A stretch of DNA of 62,645 bases from a virus. The notes under the pieces were generated by a model. That model made no database searches. It saw only the letters and a list, made by a program, of their open reading frames with translations, and was not told the DNA's origin. Both the position numbers and the translations under genes were made by a program. The stretch's first letter is position 1. Every line of letters begins with the position of its first letter. Shown in pieces: positions 1 to 8,365 of the stretch. The stretch lies in the IMG/VR virus record IMGVR_UViG_3300028883_000508, positions 1-62,645 of that record. One strand, written 5' to 3'.

Positions 1-1257
1 AATGATATCTTTAATTTCATTTGCTTTTTTATCTGTAATAACTAAATCTTCAAAAAATGGATTTGATTTTTTAACATATAGATAAAGTTTTAATTTTCTA
101 ACAAGGTCATTTGTAAGAAAATTATTGATAAACATCCAATCATTATGAGTTCTCAAAACTTTGAACATTTTTTCCATACCTTTATTGGATTTATCATCAA
201 ATTTAATTTTATCTTCATGGTTTTCAATTTCTTTCCAAGAATCACCATGTTTACCTGTATTCCATCTTTTAACAATATCATTCCAAATTTCAAATCCAAC
301 TAAATATGGATTCATTGAATATGGATTTTTAGATTTTACAAGAGCATTTGAATAATTGCATTCAGAATGTTCAGTGGCATTTAAATATCCTTCTCTAAAA
401 AGTTGTCTTAGAATTTTTTGATGCCAGAATGTAGCAAATCCTTCATTCATGTATTTTGTCTTGATATTAGGCCAAATATATTGCCCCCATGATCTAATAA
501 TTTCAAGTATATCTTTTTGCCAATCAGATAATACTCTACTATGATCTATAATATATCTTAAAATATCTTCTGTTGGTTGAACAGGTGTTCTATTTTTTAA
601 AGTTATATATAATCTTTGATTCCATTGTTCTCTATCAATATCAGCTTTATAATCTTCTTCAAATAAATCACTAAATTGAGTATCTTTTTTATCATGTTTT
701 ACTTTTTTCATTCTTTCAAATATTCTTTTAAGTTTTTCATCTTCAGTTTCTTCTTTCAACCAAGGATTAGAATGAAGCATAAGAGCATGACCAGCATCAA
801 CAGTTCTTTCAACCAAATCAATCCCATATTTTCTTTCATATTCTTCAAATCTTTGGGATGCATTAGCTAATCTACTTGCTATATTTTCATCATTCTCAAC
901 ATGATATTTATTCATTCTGAAAAAAGCAACATGCCCTACAACATGAGCAATAATCAAGGCTTGTAAAGAAAGTGTATTATCTTTCATAAGATATGCTCTT
1001 GCAGGAACAGTATTTACTACTACTTCATAAGGCAAACCAACACCAGCTTTTTCATAAATGGTTCTCGTTCTTTCATAATCCCTTCCATATTTCCAATTTG
1101 AAATTTGTCCAGGCATTCCATATGCCATAATTTCAAACATTTTTTCAGAAGGAACAATGTCAAATTCTATATCACAAAAATCAAGACCTTTTTCTTTTGC
1201 AATTTCATAAATACGAGTTTCTATTTTCTTTAATCTTTTTAATTCATTGTTTCTCAT
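1..1257 (-). CDS. spoVR: SpoVR family protein (C-terminus beyond window)
   Basis: The reading frame starts at an ATG at 1257, one base after the stop of the DUF444 gene, and runs off the window edge, so about 419 residues are visible (E. coli SpoVR/YcgB is about 510). The translation is typical SpoVR: an N-terminal stretch containing FEIMAYGMPG, then IAHVVGHVAFF with conserved His residues, then ATFWHQKILRQLF. SpoVR is a conserved bacterial protein of unclear biochemistry, linked to spore cortex formation in Bacillus and co-occurring with PrkA and DUF444 in many bacteria. Here it is the last seen gene of the same trio, on a phage genome. The family call is firm; the role in the phage is unknown. 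Confidence 0.9.
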   Translation of the reverse strand, partial: MRNNELKRLKKIETRIYEIAKEKGLDFCDIEFDIVPSEKMFEIMAYGMPGQISNWKYGRDYERTRTIYEKAGVGLPYEVVVNTVPARAYLMKDNTLSLQALIIAHVVGHVAFFRMNKYHVENDENIASRLANASQRFEEYERKYGIDLVERTVDAGHALMLHSNPWLKEETEDEKLKRIFERMKKVKHDKKDTQFSDLFEEDYKADIDREQWNQRLYITLKNRTPVQPTEDILRYIIDHSRVLSDWQKDILEIIRSWGQYIWPNIKTKYMNEGFATFWHQKILRQLFREGYLNATEHSECNYSNALVKSKNPYSMNPYLVGFEIWNDIVKRWNTGKHGDSWKEIENHEDKIKFDDKSNKGMEKMFKVLRTHNDWMFINNFLTNDLVRKLKLYLYVKKSNPFFEDLVITDKKANEIKDII

Positions 1258-1258
1258 T

Positions 1259-2620
1259 TTATTTCCCTTCAGGTTTTATTCCTAGCATATGTTTAATACA
1301 AGGCCATATATGACTTTTATCTTTTATAACGGAAAGCAAAAATCTCAATTCTTCATTTATCCAATACTTTCCATCTTTACCTAAATCACTTTCCTGAAAA
1401 CTCCATTTTTTTCTAATTTCAGGAAGTAAAGTTGAATATCCATATTGATATGCTATTTGTTCATTTTCAAGATCAGTATCAGGTTTTACTTCAACATAAC
1501 TTAGCATATTAATTTTTTTAGCTAAACTATCTTCCATTGCTGAAATGGTTTCTTGTGGACCCCAATCTTCTCCATCAGAACAATAAATAGCATATATATT
1601 CCATTCATCTATAGGATATTCAGTATCAATCATATAATTCATTTTTTTGAATGCTGTAGCTGATACTGTTCCCCCTGTTTCTCCACCATAAAAAAAGGTT
1701 TCTTCATCTACTTCTAATGCTCTATCAGTATGTTGAATAAATCTAATTTCAACAGCTTCATATTGTTTTCTCAACCAAGATACCATCCAAAATAGAAGGG
1801 ATTTCATAAGATATTTTTTATCAGGAGTCATTGATCCTGAAACATCCATCAAAGCAAATATTACAGCTTTAGAACAAATCTCAATATCTTCTTCAATTTG
1901 TTTATATCTTAAATCATCATCATGAATAAGAAAGCCAATAGGTTCATTTCCATTTAATTCACCATCATTAATAATTCTAATTGCTTCTGTAATATCTCCT
2001 TTAGCTTGTTGTAATGCTTTAGCTGCTTTAACTTGAACTTCTTCAAAATCTTTATCATCTTTAAGGCATGTATTTGCAATTACTTCTTGAATAAAAAGAA
2101 CATGTCTTTTTATTGCTTCTTTCATAGTTCTTTTTTTATGTATTCTTGAATATACACCTTTTTTAGAAATGGATTCAAATTTCCATCCTTTAGGTATCTC
2201 AATGGAATTTTTTTTCTTTGGATCTAGCCAAGGCAAACCAAGATCTTCAAACATTACATCAAGTAGATAATCAATATCTACTTCAGTTTCCATATCACCA
2301 CCTTCACCATGCCCTTTTCCACCTGCTGAACCTTGTCCTGTTCCTGATTTTGGTCTTCTTCCGATAATATCACCTGTTTCACCATCACCTTGACCAATAC
2401 CACCCCCACCACCATCTGTATTTCCATGAATAAAACGATAGTCTTTAAGACCCTTTACAGGCACTCTAACTTTCTTTTTTCCATCAGTAGTAATAATTGA
2501 TTCATTGCCTATAACATTTCTTACATTTTTCTTTATAGCTTCTTCAATCTTTTTTTGATGCCTTGATGCATCTTTTTGTCCTTTTTTAATAGGCCAATCT
2601 GAATGATATACAATTGTCAT
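1259..2620 (-). CDS. DUF444 / YeaH-YhbH family protein
   Basis: A 453-residue protein of the YeaH/YhbH (DUF444) family. Residues about 68-110 are a Gly-rich, low-complexity linker typical of the family. Near residue 259 the MDVSGSM motif gives a MIDAS-like DxSxS, as in von Willebrand A folds, which usually binds a divalent metal and a partner protein. The bacterial homologue lies in an operon with the PrkA kinase and SpoVR, and the same order is kept here. Its start follows a 92-base spacer that can fold as a pseudoknot (see the RNA element at 2644-2690). Function in any organism is poorly defined, and a regulatory or stress-response role is inferred from bacteria only. Confidence 0.9.
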   Translation of the reverse strand: MTIVYHSDWPIKKGQKDASRHQKKIEEAIKKNVRNVIGNESIITTDGKKKVRVPVKGLKDYRFIHGNTDGGGGGIGQGDGETGDIIGRRPKSGTGQGSAGGKGHGEGGDMETEVDIDYLLDVMFEDLGLPWLDPKKKNSIEIPKGWKFESISKKGVYSRIHKKRTMKEAIKRHVLFIQEVIANTCLKDDKDFEEVQVKAAKALQQAKGDITEAIRIINDGELNGNEPIGFLIHDDDLRYKQIEEDIEICSKAVIFALMDVSGSMTPDKKYLMKSLLFWMVSWLRKQYEAVEIRFIQHTDRALEVDEETFFYGGETGGTVSATAFKKMNYMIDTEYPIDEWNIYAIYCSDGEDWGPQETISAMEDSLAKKINMLSYVEVKPDTDLENEQIAYQYGYSTLLPEIRKKWSFQESDLGKDGKYWINEELRFLLSVIKDKSHIWPCIKHMLGIKPEGK

Positions 2621-2643
2621 GTTTTATACCCTTTTATTTTGTG

Positions 2644-2690
2644 TCGATAGTTATTATTCATGGTCATAGAGCTATCGAAAGTGCCATGAA
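2644..2690 (-). ncRNA. Candidate H-type pseudoknot in the prkA-DUF444 spacer
   Basis: On the minus-strand transcript two 7-bp inverted repeats interleave. TTCATGG (2690-2684) pairs with CCATGAA (2663-2657), and TCGATAG (2678-2672) pairs with CTATCGA (2650-2644). Loops are 5, 8 and 6 nt. The A-B-A'-B' order is that of an H-type pseudoknot or of two mutually exclusive hairpins. No T-tract follows, so it is not an ordinary terminator. It sits 23 nt after the kinase stop and 24 nt before the DUF444 start, where it could tune translation of the second gene or mark an mRNA processing site. Seen in sequence; function inferred. Confidence 0.45.
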
Positions 2691-2712
2691 CACTATTATA
2701 TAATTTAATTTA

Positions 2713-4701
2713 TTAACTTTCCCTTCTAAGTACTTCTCCGACAAACCCCAACAAAGCATTTGCACAATGTTGACAATATCCCTTTTTCTGTAAAGTTCTA
2801 AGAGCTTTTGTACGTCTTGATTTAGTTTTTGCATTAGTGGATACAGTATTTGCAATTGATAGAGTAACTACATTTTTAAGATCATTCATCAATTTCTTTT
2901 CAATTGCATCTTTCAAAGGCTTATATGTATCCCATTTCCATTCTTTTCCTTCTTCCAAACAATCAGCTTTATATACAAACACTCCTTTACGGAATTCACG
3001 TTTGGATTCATTGGGAACAGGAATAAGTTCTTCTACTGCTCTCATGATTTTTTCATCTGGATTACGATATTCGCCAGTAATGCTATCTAAAATAGTTTCA
3101 TCTTTACAAAATGCTTTACAATTAGTATCATACCGAATAAAAAGTTCATCGGCTTGATCATCAAATGCATGGACAAATGCTTTACTTACTTCTTTTTTTG
3201 CAAATTCTTTATATTCTGCTACAACTGAATCTTCTTTAGCTGTTAGCAATTCCATATAAGATTGATTGTCTTTTTCTTGTCCACCAATATGATGCTGAAA
3301 ATTATCTCTTAATGCTCTAATCATATCAAGTGCAGTAATACACCCTTGATATTTATCATCTCCTGTTTCTACTGATTCTTTTTGACCAAGAGCAATATTA
3401 ATTGCATTAGTAATGAATCTTGGAGAAATACCATGCATACACTCTCCATTTTCTCTACCTTCTTCTCTAATGATTTTAACATCTTTATCTTTTCCTTTGG
3501 TAAATTCTTCAAGATATTCATCATTATAGAGTTTCATCTTTTTGATCAAAGCAATCTTTTTGGAAGGATACAACCTTGTCAAAATTGCAAATTGAGCAGC
3601 AACTTCTAGTGTGCCAGGACTGATATGGATATTAGAAAATTCAGATTCGGCAATAAGTTTTTTGTAAATCTCAATTTCATCCTTAATAGTATCATTCCAA
3701 GGAACTTTAATATGATACATACGATCATGTAATGCTTCATTTGCAGGATCATTTCTGAATTTATCAAATTCAGTTTGATTCGTATGAGAAAGAATCAATT
3801 CATCCAAAGACATTTGTGGAAATCCAGGTGCTTTAATAACACCTTCTTGGGCAAGAGTGATTAATACATGATGGAATTTAATATCTGCTTTTAGGATTTC
3901 AATATATTCCACAACCCCTCTATTAGCAACTTGCAATTCACCATCAAATTGATATGCCCTTGGATCACTTTCTCCATACATATGCAACTTGGACATATTT
4001 ACTTTACCAATCAATTCCGTAATATCTTGAGACTTAGGATCAGATGGAGTAAAAGTACCAATGCCTGTTCTTTTTTGTTCAGACAATTTAATCATTTCGA
4101 CAGGAAGATCATGCCATCTTACAAATCCTTCTTGATCTGTAAAATCTTGGTCAAGAATAAATTGGCAATAAGGACAAAGATTTCCTTCTATTTTTACCCC
4201 CAATTTTTGATTCCATTCTTCTCTAAATTGTTCAGGAATGGCATGAAGTGGATCTTCATGAATTGGACAACCTTTAATTGCATAGATAGGAGTTTGATCA
4301 GTTTCCAATCCCCTTTTAATCAAAGTAGAAATTGTTGATTTGCCTGAAGAAACTGGACCCATCAACATCATGATACGTTTACCTGTTTCAGTTCTCCTTG
4401 CAGAAGCTTTAAGAAACTTCATCATATCATGAATTGCTTCATAACAACCAAAGATTTTTCCATCAAAGAATTTATACCTAACAAGATCTTCATACCCTTT
4501 GGTTTTTCGATTTTCAGGAACAGCTTCAATTCCACTTCTCATAATCATATTATAGATTCTTGCAGGTGCAAGCATAGCAATTTCAGGATGCTCTTGAATA
4601 ATCTGCATATAATCAATAATACTTCCATCCCATCTTGACGGACCCACTTCTTCTTGTTGTTTTAGAGCAATTTCTCTAAAATCCTCATTCATTAGAACCA
4701 T
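2713..4701 (-). CDS. prkA: PrkA serine protein kinase (YeaG family)
   Basis: This 662-residue protein matches PrkA/YeaG, an AAA+-like ATPase with kinase activity (about 640 aa in bacteria). The Walker A is GPVSSGKST at about residues 115-123. A cysteine cluster with the pattern CPIHEDPLH followed by CPYCQ lies near residue 190, as in bacterial PrkA. The frame also opens at a GTG at 4716, but the ATG at 4701 is chosen because AAAGGAG lies just upstream. PrkA responds to nutrient stress and sporulation signals in bacteria. Here it leads the PrkA, DUF444, SpoVR order and ends with two stop codons in a row. Phages rarely carry a full-length copy, and a role in reprogramming host stress physiology is inference. 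Confidence 0.93.
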   Translation of the reverse strand: MVLMNEDFREIALKQQEEVGPSRWDGSIIDYMQIIQEHPEIAMLAPARIYNMIMRSGIEAVPENRKTKGYEDLVRYKFFDGKIFGCYEAIHDMMKFLKASARRTETGKRIMMLMGPVSSGKSTISTLIKRGLETDQTPIYAIKGCPIHEDPLHAIPEQFREEWNQKLGVKIEGNLCPYCQFILDQDFTDQEGFVRWHDLPVEMIKLSEQKRTGIGTFTPSDPKSQDITELIGKVNMSKLHMYGESDPRAYQFDGELQVANRGVVEYIEILKADIKFHHVLITLAQEGVIKAPGFPQMSLDELILSHTNQTEFDKFRNDPANEALHDRMYHIKVPWNDTIKDEIEIYKKLIAESEFSNIHISPGTLEVAAQFAILTRLYPSKKIALIKKMKLYNDEYLEEFTKGKDKDVKIIREEGRENGECMHGISPRFITNAINIALGQKESVETGDDKYQGCITALDMIRALRDNFQHHIGGQEKDNQSYMELLTAKEDSVVAEYKEFAKKEVSKAFVHAFDDQADELFIRYDTNCKAFCKDETILDSITGEYRNPDEKIMRAVEELIPVPNESKREFRKGVFVYKADCLEEGKEWKWDTYKPLKDAIEKKLMNDLKNVVTLSIANTVSTNAKTKSRRTKALRTLQKKGYCQHCANALLGFVGEVLRRES

Positions 4702-4712
4702 TTTTTCTCCTT

Positions 4713-5174
4713 TCACACATCTATTATTTGTTTTGGTTTTTTATCTTCTAACACTTTGAGTAAATCTTCTCTTGATGTTACAAGTACATTTGTTTGATTT
4801 GCTGGTCTTACTCCCCTTGCCTCTTTTATCTCAATTTCTTTAGCTTTTAATTGTACTAATGCCCTTCTAACTTCCATATAATCACCATAATTTTCATCCG
4901 ATATTATTTCTTTTGATGCTTGTGTCACAGAATTAATTATGGTACTTGCTACTTCTGCTAATCTTGCACTAAAATTTCCGTTATTCATTTCATGCTGAAT
5001 CTTTTCTAATAATTGATTAGCATTATATATGTTCTTTTTTAATGCATCAATGGCATTATCATAATCTATATTTGTTTCAAAGTCAACTATTTTTTCTTCA
5101 ATATCTCTATCTAAATTATCTGCATCAGAAAATATTTGATCTAAACCCCTTAAATCTAATTCATTTGTTGTCAT
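4713..5174 (-). CDS. Putative small terminase subunit (T4 gp16-like)
   Basis: A 153-residue, mostly helical acidic protein. The central helix pair (FSARLAEVASTIINSVTQAS, about residues 69-88) and the end (QTNVLVTSREDLLKVLED) resemble the layout of T4 gp16, the small terminase subunit that recognises DNA for packaging (164 aa). There gp16 has a similar central coiled coil and a short conserved tail motif. The likeness is by eye and weak. The large terminase is not in the window. The stop overlaps the region of the PrkA ribosome-binding site, so the two are probably co-transcribed, which is odd for a packaging gene. It could instead be an unrelated coiled-coil protein. Confidence 0.4.
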   Translation of the reverse strand: MTTNELDLRGLDQIFSDADNLDRDIEEKIVDFETNIDYDNAIDALKKNIYNANQLLEKIQHEMNNGNFSARLAEVASTIINSVTQASKEIISDENYGDYMEVRRALVQLKAKEIEIKEARGVRPANQTNVLVTSREDLLKVLEDKKPKQIIDV

Positions 5175-5259
5175 TATCGCTATATACCCCCCCTTTTTTT
5201 AAAAATACATATTCTATATATATTTAGCTCTTTTATCAGAAAAAAATTGAAAAGTCAAG

Positions 5260-5289
5260 TTAACAATTGATGTTTGAATGTGTTATAAT
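5260..5289 (+). promoter_or_regulatory. Promoter of the TTAACA / TATAAT class
   Basis: TTAACA (5260-5265), an 18-base spacer ending in TGTGT, and TATAAT (5284-5289) lie 30 bases before the dCMP deaminase gene. The same layout recurs before the wHTH, clamp-loader and SSB genes in this window, so it is probably a phage early or middle promoter read by host-type sigma factor. Confidence 0.65.
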
Positions 5290-5318
5290 AGTTAAAAATT
5301 TAAAGGAGACTGAAATTT

Positions 5319-5915
5319 ATGAAAAATATTGATCATTATAGTGTAAATATAGAAAATCCTGAATCATGGGATCAATGGTTCTATAATATGTGCAAAACTG
5401 TTGCTTCAAATTCAAAATGTCTTTCAAGAAAAATTGGTGCTGTTATTGCATTAGGACATACAATAATATCAACGGGATACAACGGACCACCTAGAGGTGT
5501 TCGAACTTGTGATAAAAGATGGTTAGTAGATTTTGATATGAGAAAAAAAGCAGGATTTAACCAAGAAGTTAATGAATTGTATTTATTATATGAAAAAAAA
5601 TTAAAAGGTATTTGTCCAAGATATATCCCTGAAATGGGATTTAAATCAGGGCAAGGATTAGAATGGTGTGTAGCTGGTCATGCTGAACGTAATGCAATTG
5701 TAAATGCAGCAAGACATGGATTACATCAACTCAAAGGAACAAAAATTTATATGACTTGTGGAATTCCATGCACCCCTTGTTTAATTGAAATTATCAATTC
5801 TGGTATTGATGAAATTATTTGTGTTAAAAAGGATTCTTTTTATGATCAATCGGCAGCATATTTATTAAAAGAAAGTAATATAAAAGTTAGACAATATGAT
5901 TTTTTAGAGGATTAA
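5319..5915 (+). CDS. Deoxycytidylate (dCMP) deaminase
   Basis: A 198-residue zinc deaminase that converts dCMP to dUMP, feeding thymidylate synthesis for phage DNA. The zinc site is complete: HAERN (His121, with catalytic Glu123) and CGIPCTPC (Cys151, Cys154). The N-terminal STGYNGPPRG is the conserved substrate loop of the family. The length equals T4 Cd (193 aa). It follows a good promoter and an AAAGGAG site, and it starts a plus-strand block that opposes the PrkA operon. The next gene begins five bases later, so they are co-transcribed. Confidence 0.93.
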   Translation: MKNIDHYSVNIENPESWDQWFYNMCKTVASNSKCLSRKIGAVIALGHTIISTGYNGPPRGVRTCDKRWLVDFDMRKKAGFNQEVNELYLLYEKKLKGICPRYIPEMGFKSGQGLEWCVAGHAERNAIVNAARHGLHQLKGTKIYMTCGIPCTPCLIEIINSGIDEIICVKKDSFYDQSAAYLLKESNIKVRQYDFLED

Positions 5916-5919
5916 TATT

Positions 5920-6294
5920 ATGGTAATTTGGATAACAGGCAGATCAAGTTCAGGTAAAACAGTATATTCTAAAAGATTAAAAAGATTATTTGAAGAATTT
6001 GGAAAAAAAGTCTTGCTTCTAGATGGAGATACTGTTAGAGAACAAATAGGAAATCAAAGTTATGAAGATGAAGATAGAGAAAAGCATATTATGGCTATAG
6101 CTGATTTTGCTGCTATTGCTGAAAGACAAGGATTTATTGTTATTATAGCTTTAGTGTCTCCTAAAAAAGAATGGAGAATGAAAGCAAGAAAGAAATTTGA
6201 AAAATCAATGTTAATTTATATGCCATGTGGTAAATTATGGGAAGGAACAGAATATGAAGAACCAGACCATGAAGAAATGATGGTGGAAGGATAA
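5920..6294 (+). CDS. cysC: Short adenylylsulfate (APS) kinase-like protein
   Basis: The protein begins at the P-loop (WITGRSSSGKT, residues 4-14) and keeps the APS-kinase signature LLLDGDTVREQIG, the downstream DREKH, and VSPKKEWRMKAR. APS kinase phosphorylates adenylylsulfate to PAPS, the sulfate donor of sulfotransferases. At 124 residues it is much shorter than usual (about 200). The RDxKGLY segment is missing, and the end GTEYEEPDHEEM corresponds to the C-terminal YExP motif, so there appears to be an internal deletion of the lid region. It may be a trimmed but active phage version or may act on another nucleotide. A sulfotransferase-like gene and a sulfoquinovose-synthase-like gene elsewhere in the window fit a sulfur role. 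Confidence 0.75.
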   Translation: MVIWITGRSSSGKTVYSKRLKRLFEEFGKKVLLLDGDTVREQIGNQSYEDEDREKHIMAIADFAAIAERQGFIVIIALVSPKKEWRMKARKKFEKSMLIYMPCGKLWEGTEYEEPDHEEMMVEG

Positions 6295-6297
6295 TAT

Positions 6298-6684
6298 ATG
6301 AGCAAAAAAGTTATTGATTTAGATAAAAATGAAAGAAATATAATAGAAGAACAATTAGAAAGTATTTCTACTTCTTTAGGTATGGATTCATATGAATCTT
6401 ATGGAAATGAAAGTAATAGTGTACTTAAAGATTTGATAGGAATGTGCTATAATTGTAAAAATCTATATTATTGTAAGACTGAATTTAGTAATGTATATGC
6501 TTATTGTAGCATATTTGAATTTAAATTAAGTGGACAAAATAGAATTACTGAATGTAATTTACATTCTCCAAAAAATGTATTGACTTTACAAGAAATGTAT
6601 TCTATGGCATATCTTATTGATCCAGCAGAAGAAAAAATAGAAGGATTTATTTCTAATAATCCTAAATTGAGGAATAAAAAATAA
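6298..6684 (+). CDS. Unknown protein with cysteine cluster
   Basis: Not recognised. In its 128 residues, a middle stretch has CYNCKNLYYCKTEF, then YCSIFEF, then TECNLHSP, spacing that could hold a metal ion or iron-sulfur cluster. The start is three bases after the APS kinase stop, so it belongs to the same operon. No membrane segment or signal peptide. Confidence 0.6.
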   Translation: MSKKVIDLDKNERNIIEEQLESISTSLGMDSYESYGNESNSVLKDLIGMCYNCKNLYYCKTEFSNVYAYCSIFEFKLSGQNRITECNLHSPKNVLTLQEMYSMAYLIDPAEEKIEGFISNNPKLRNKK

Positions 6685-6704
6685 ATAAAAAAAGGAAAAT
6701 AATA

Positions 6705-7013
6705 ATGGGAAAGGGAATTGAGGCATTAAAATTGATTCAAGAGAAAATGGGAAATACATCTTTATCTGTTGATGAAAACAGATATATAAAAGTATTTTTT
6801 GAACTAATGAAAAATATAGATAGTACTTTACATTATGAAGGTATAGAATATTCAATAGGTAATTTGGAAAGATATAGAAAGTTAACCAAATATATTTTTT
6901 GGTGTATACATGATAGTCTTTATTATAATATAAATCATGCTTTAAAATCTCTTGAAAAAAGCAAGTTAAAAATAGAAACAGAAACAAAATTATTGGAATG
7001 TATTGATGATTAA
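6705..7013 (+). CDS. Unknown small helical protein
   Basis: Not recognised. 102 residues, predicted mostly helical, beginning MGKGIEALKLIQEKMG, with a good ribosome-binding site (AAAGGAAAAT). It is the last gene of the plus-strand block and is followed by a perfect terminator hairpin. Confidence 0.55.
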   Translation: MGKGIEALKLIQEKMGNTSLSVDENRYIKVFFELMKNIDSTLHYEGIEYSIGNLERYRKLTKYIFWCIHDSLYYNINHALKSLEKSKLKIETETKLLECIDD

Positions 7014-7037
7014 AGAATAAGCAATGAAGCTATAAAA

Positions 7038-7065
7038 AAAGGGAAGTGCCTAAACACTTCCCTTT
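7038..7065. terminator. Bidirectional intrinsic terminator
   Basis: An 11-bp perfect stem (core GGGAAGTG / CACTTCCC) closes a 6-nt loop, with A-runs on the left and T-runs on the right. It separates the convergent deaminase block and the capsid operon and can stop transcription from both sides. Confidence 0.9.
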
Positions 7066-7085
7066 ATTTTTTAACTATTTACTAA

Positions 7086-8321
7086 TTACTGTGGCAGATT
7101 AGACAACTGAACTAGTTGATAATACTCTCTCGCACCGAATAAGTGGTTGTGAATTGCATATCTACTCATTAATCCCACTGTTGGATGGAATGAATTTTCA
7201 AATACTGCTCTACTTGCTAACAACTGAATGTAAGGCAAGTAAATAACACCCGTATCATATTCTGATGGTCCCTTATAACCAACAATTAATTGATCTCTAC
7301 TCTCAAAGGTATCTCTATAAACAACAAGTCTACCATCAAGTGAACCAATTCTACTGACACCAGTAGGTTGAGTGGTTACATCACCAGGAACAGGAGCAAT
7401 AGCAAAAGCCGCTAGAGTTTCTAGAATAGCAACAGCTCTTGGATTACCAACAATCCAATTACCTGAACCACGTCTAGTATTGATAGCAATGTCTTGGGTT
7501 CTTCTGATGATATGGTGATATAGTTCTCTATATCTTTCCATTTCCCATCTACCCTTAACACCTTGAGCACTTGCCAAGAAATCCCATGTAGTATCATAAC
7601 CACTAACACCCCTTACGGTAGCATCAATAGCTGCAATAAGTTCACGGTCAATTTCTTGGGTAATTTCATACGCAAGAATGTCCATCATTTCTTCCTCTAG
7701 ATTCAAACCATGCATAGCTTTCAAATCTTGAGCAATTTCTAATGACCATCTACTTCTCAATTTTCTAGTTTTAGCTTCTACTTGAGTTTTTTCAACTGTC
7801 AGGTTGACTTCTCTGATATGAGTACCAGCACCAATTCCAAGTCCGATATCATTACCTACACCACTACCTGATTTTGAGCCTAAAGCTTCACCAGCAGATG
7901 TAATATAAGATCCTGAATAACTTGAATCAATGTTATTGTATCCCAATTCAGTACTATTAGCAGTATAAGTTCCAGCAGATGTTCCTGCTCTAAATCTCAA
8001 GGCAAAAGCAAGTCCAACTGGCCCTGTCAATGGTTGAACACCAACTAACTGATGTGCTACCAATTCAGGGAAAGTTCTTCTGACCATAGGTACTGCAATT
8101 TTATGAAACATACCTGAAGTTGGATAAGTAGCACCATCAATACCTCTACCATCACCTGCTCCAAGAGAATCTGCTCCTTGACCCCAACCTGTAGTTTCCA
8201 TTAAGAAATTATGTTGGTTTTCAAGCATTATTGCAGTAGACTTTCTAACTCTGTCAGATTCGATCTCTCTACCTTCTTTGAGAACAGCATCCCACTTTTT
8301 AACTAAGTCTCTAATATTCAT
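7086..8321 (-). CDS. 23: Major capsid protein (T4 gp23-like)
   Basis: A 411-residue HK97-fold capsid protein of the T4 gp23 family, shorter than T4 gp23 (521 aa). The N-terminus is a helical pre-sequence (MNIRDLVKKWDAVLKEG) followed by FLME at residues 39-42, a match to the (I/L)xE prohead-protease site, and cleavage after Glu42 would release the mature start TTGWGQ. The body has the family pattern around PMVRRTFPELVAHQLVGVQP and the C-terminal YYQLVQLSNLP. It is the last gene of the head cluster, directly after the scaffold gene, with an AGGAGGG ribosome-binding site, as expected for a very highly expressed protein. Confidence 0.93.
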   Translation of the reverse strand: MNIRDLVKKWDAVLKEGREIESDRVRKSTAIMLENQHNFLMETTGWGQGADSLGAGDGRGIDGATYPTSGMFHKIAVPMVRRTFPELVAHQLVGVQPLTGPVGLAFALRFRAGTSAGTYTANSTELGYNNIDSSYSGSYITSAGEALGSKSGSGVGNDIGLGIGAGTHIREVNLTVEKTQVEAKTRKLRSRWSLEIAQDLKAMHGLNLEEEMMDILAYEITQEIDRELIAAIDATVRGVSGYDTTWDFLASAQGVKGRWEMERYRELYHHIIRRTQDIAINTRRGSGNWIVGNPRAVAILETLAAFAIAPVPGDVTTQPTGVSRIGSLDGRLVVYRDTFESRDQLIVGYKGPSEYDTGVIYLPYIQLLASRAVFENSFHPTVGLMSRYAIHNHLFGAREYYQLVQLSNLPQ

Positions 8322-8365
8322 AAGTCTTCCCTCCTGTTTTTTTTGTACTTCAAAACAGTTTTAAA

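Noticed and set aside
676-870. Plus-strand frames at 161-870
   Set aside because: They are shadows of the SpoVR gene on the minus strand.
2664-2855. 63-residue frame across the prkA end, possible frameshift product
   Set aside because: It lies in another frame of the kinase gene and no slippery site is seen before the stop; the pseudoknot begins 23 bases after the stop, too far for a standard signal.
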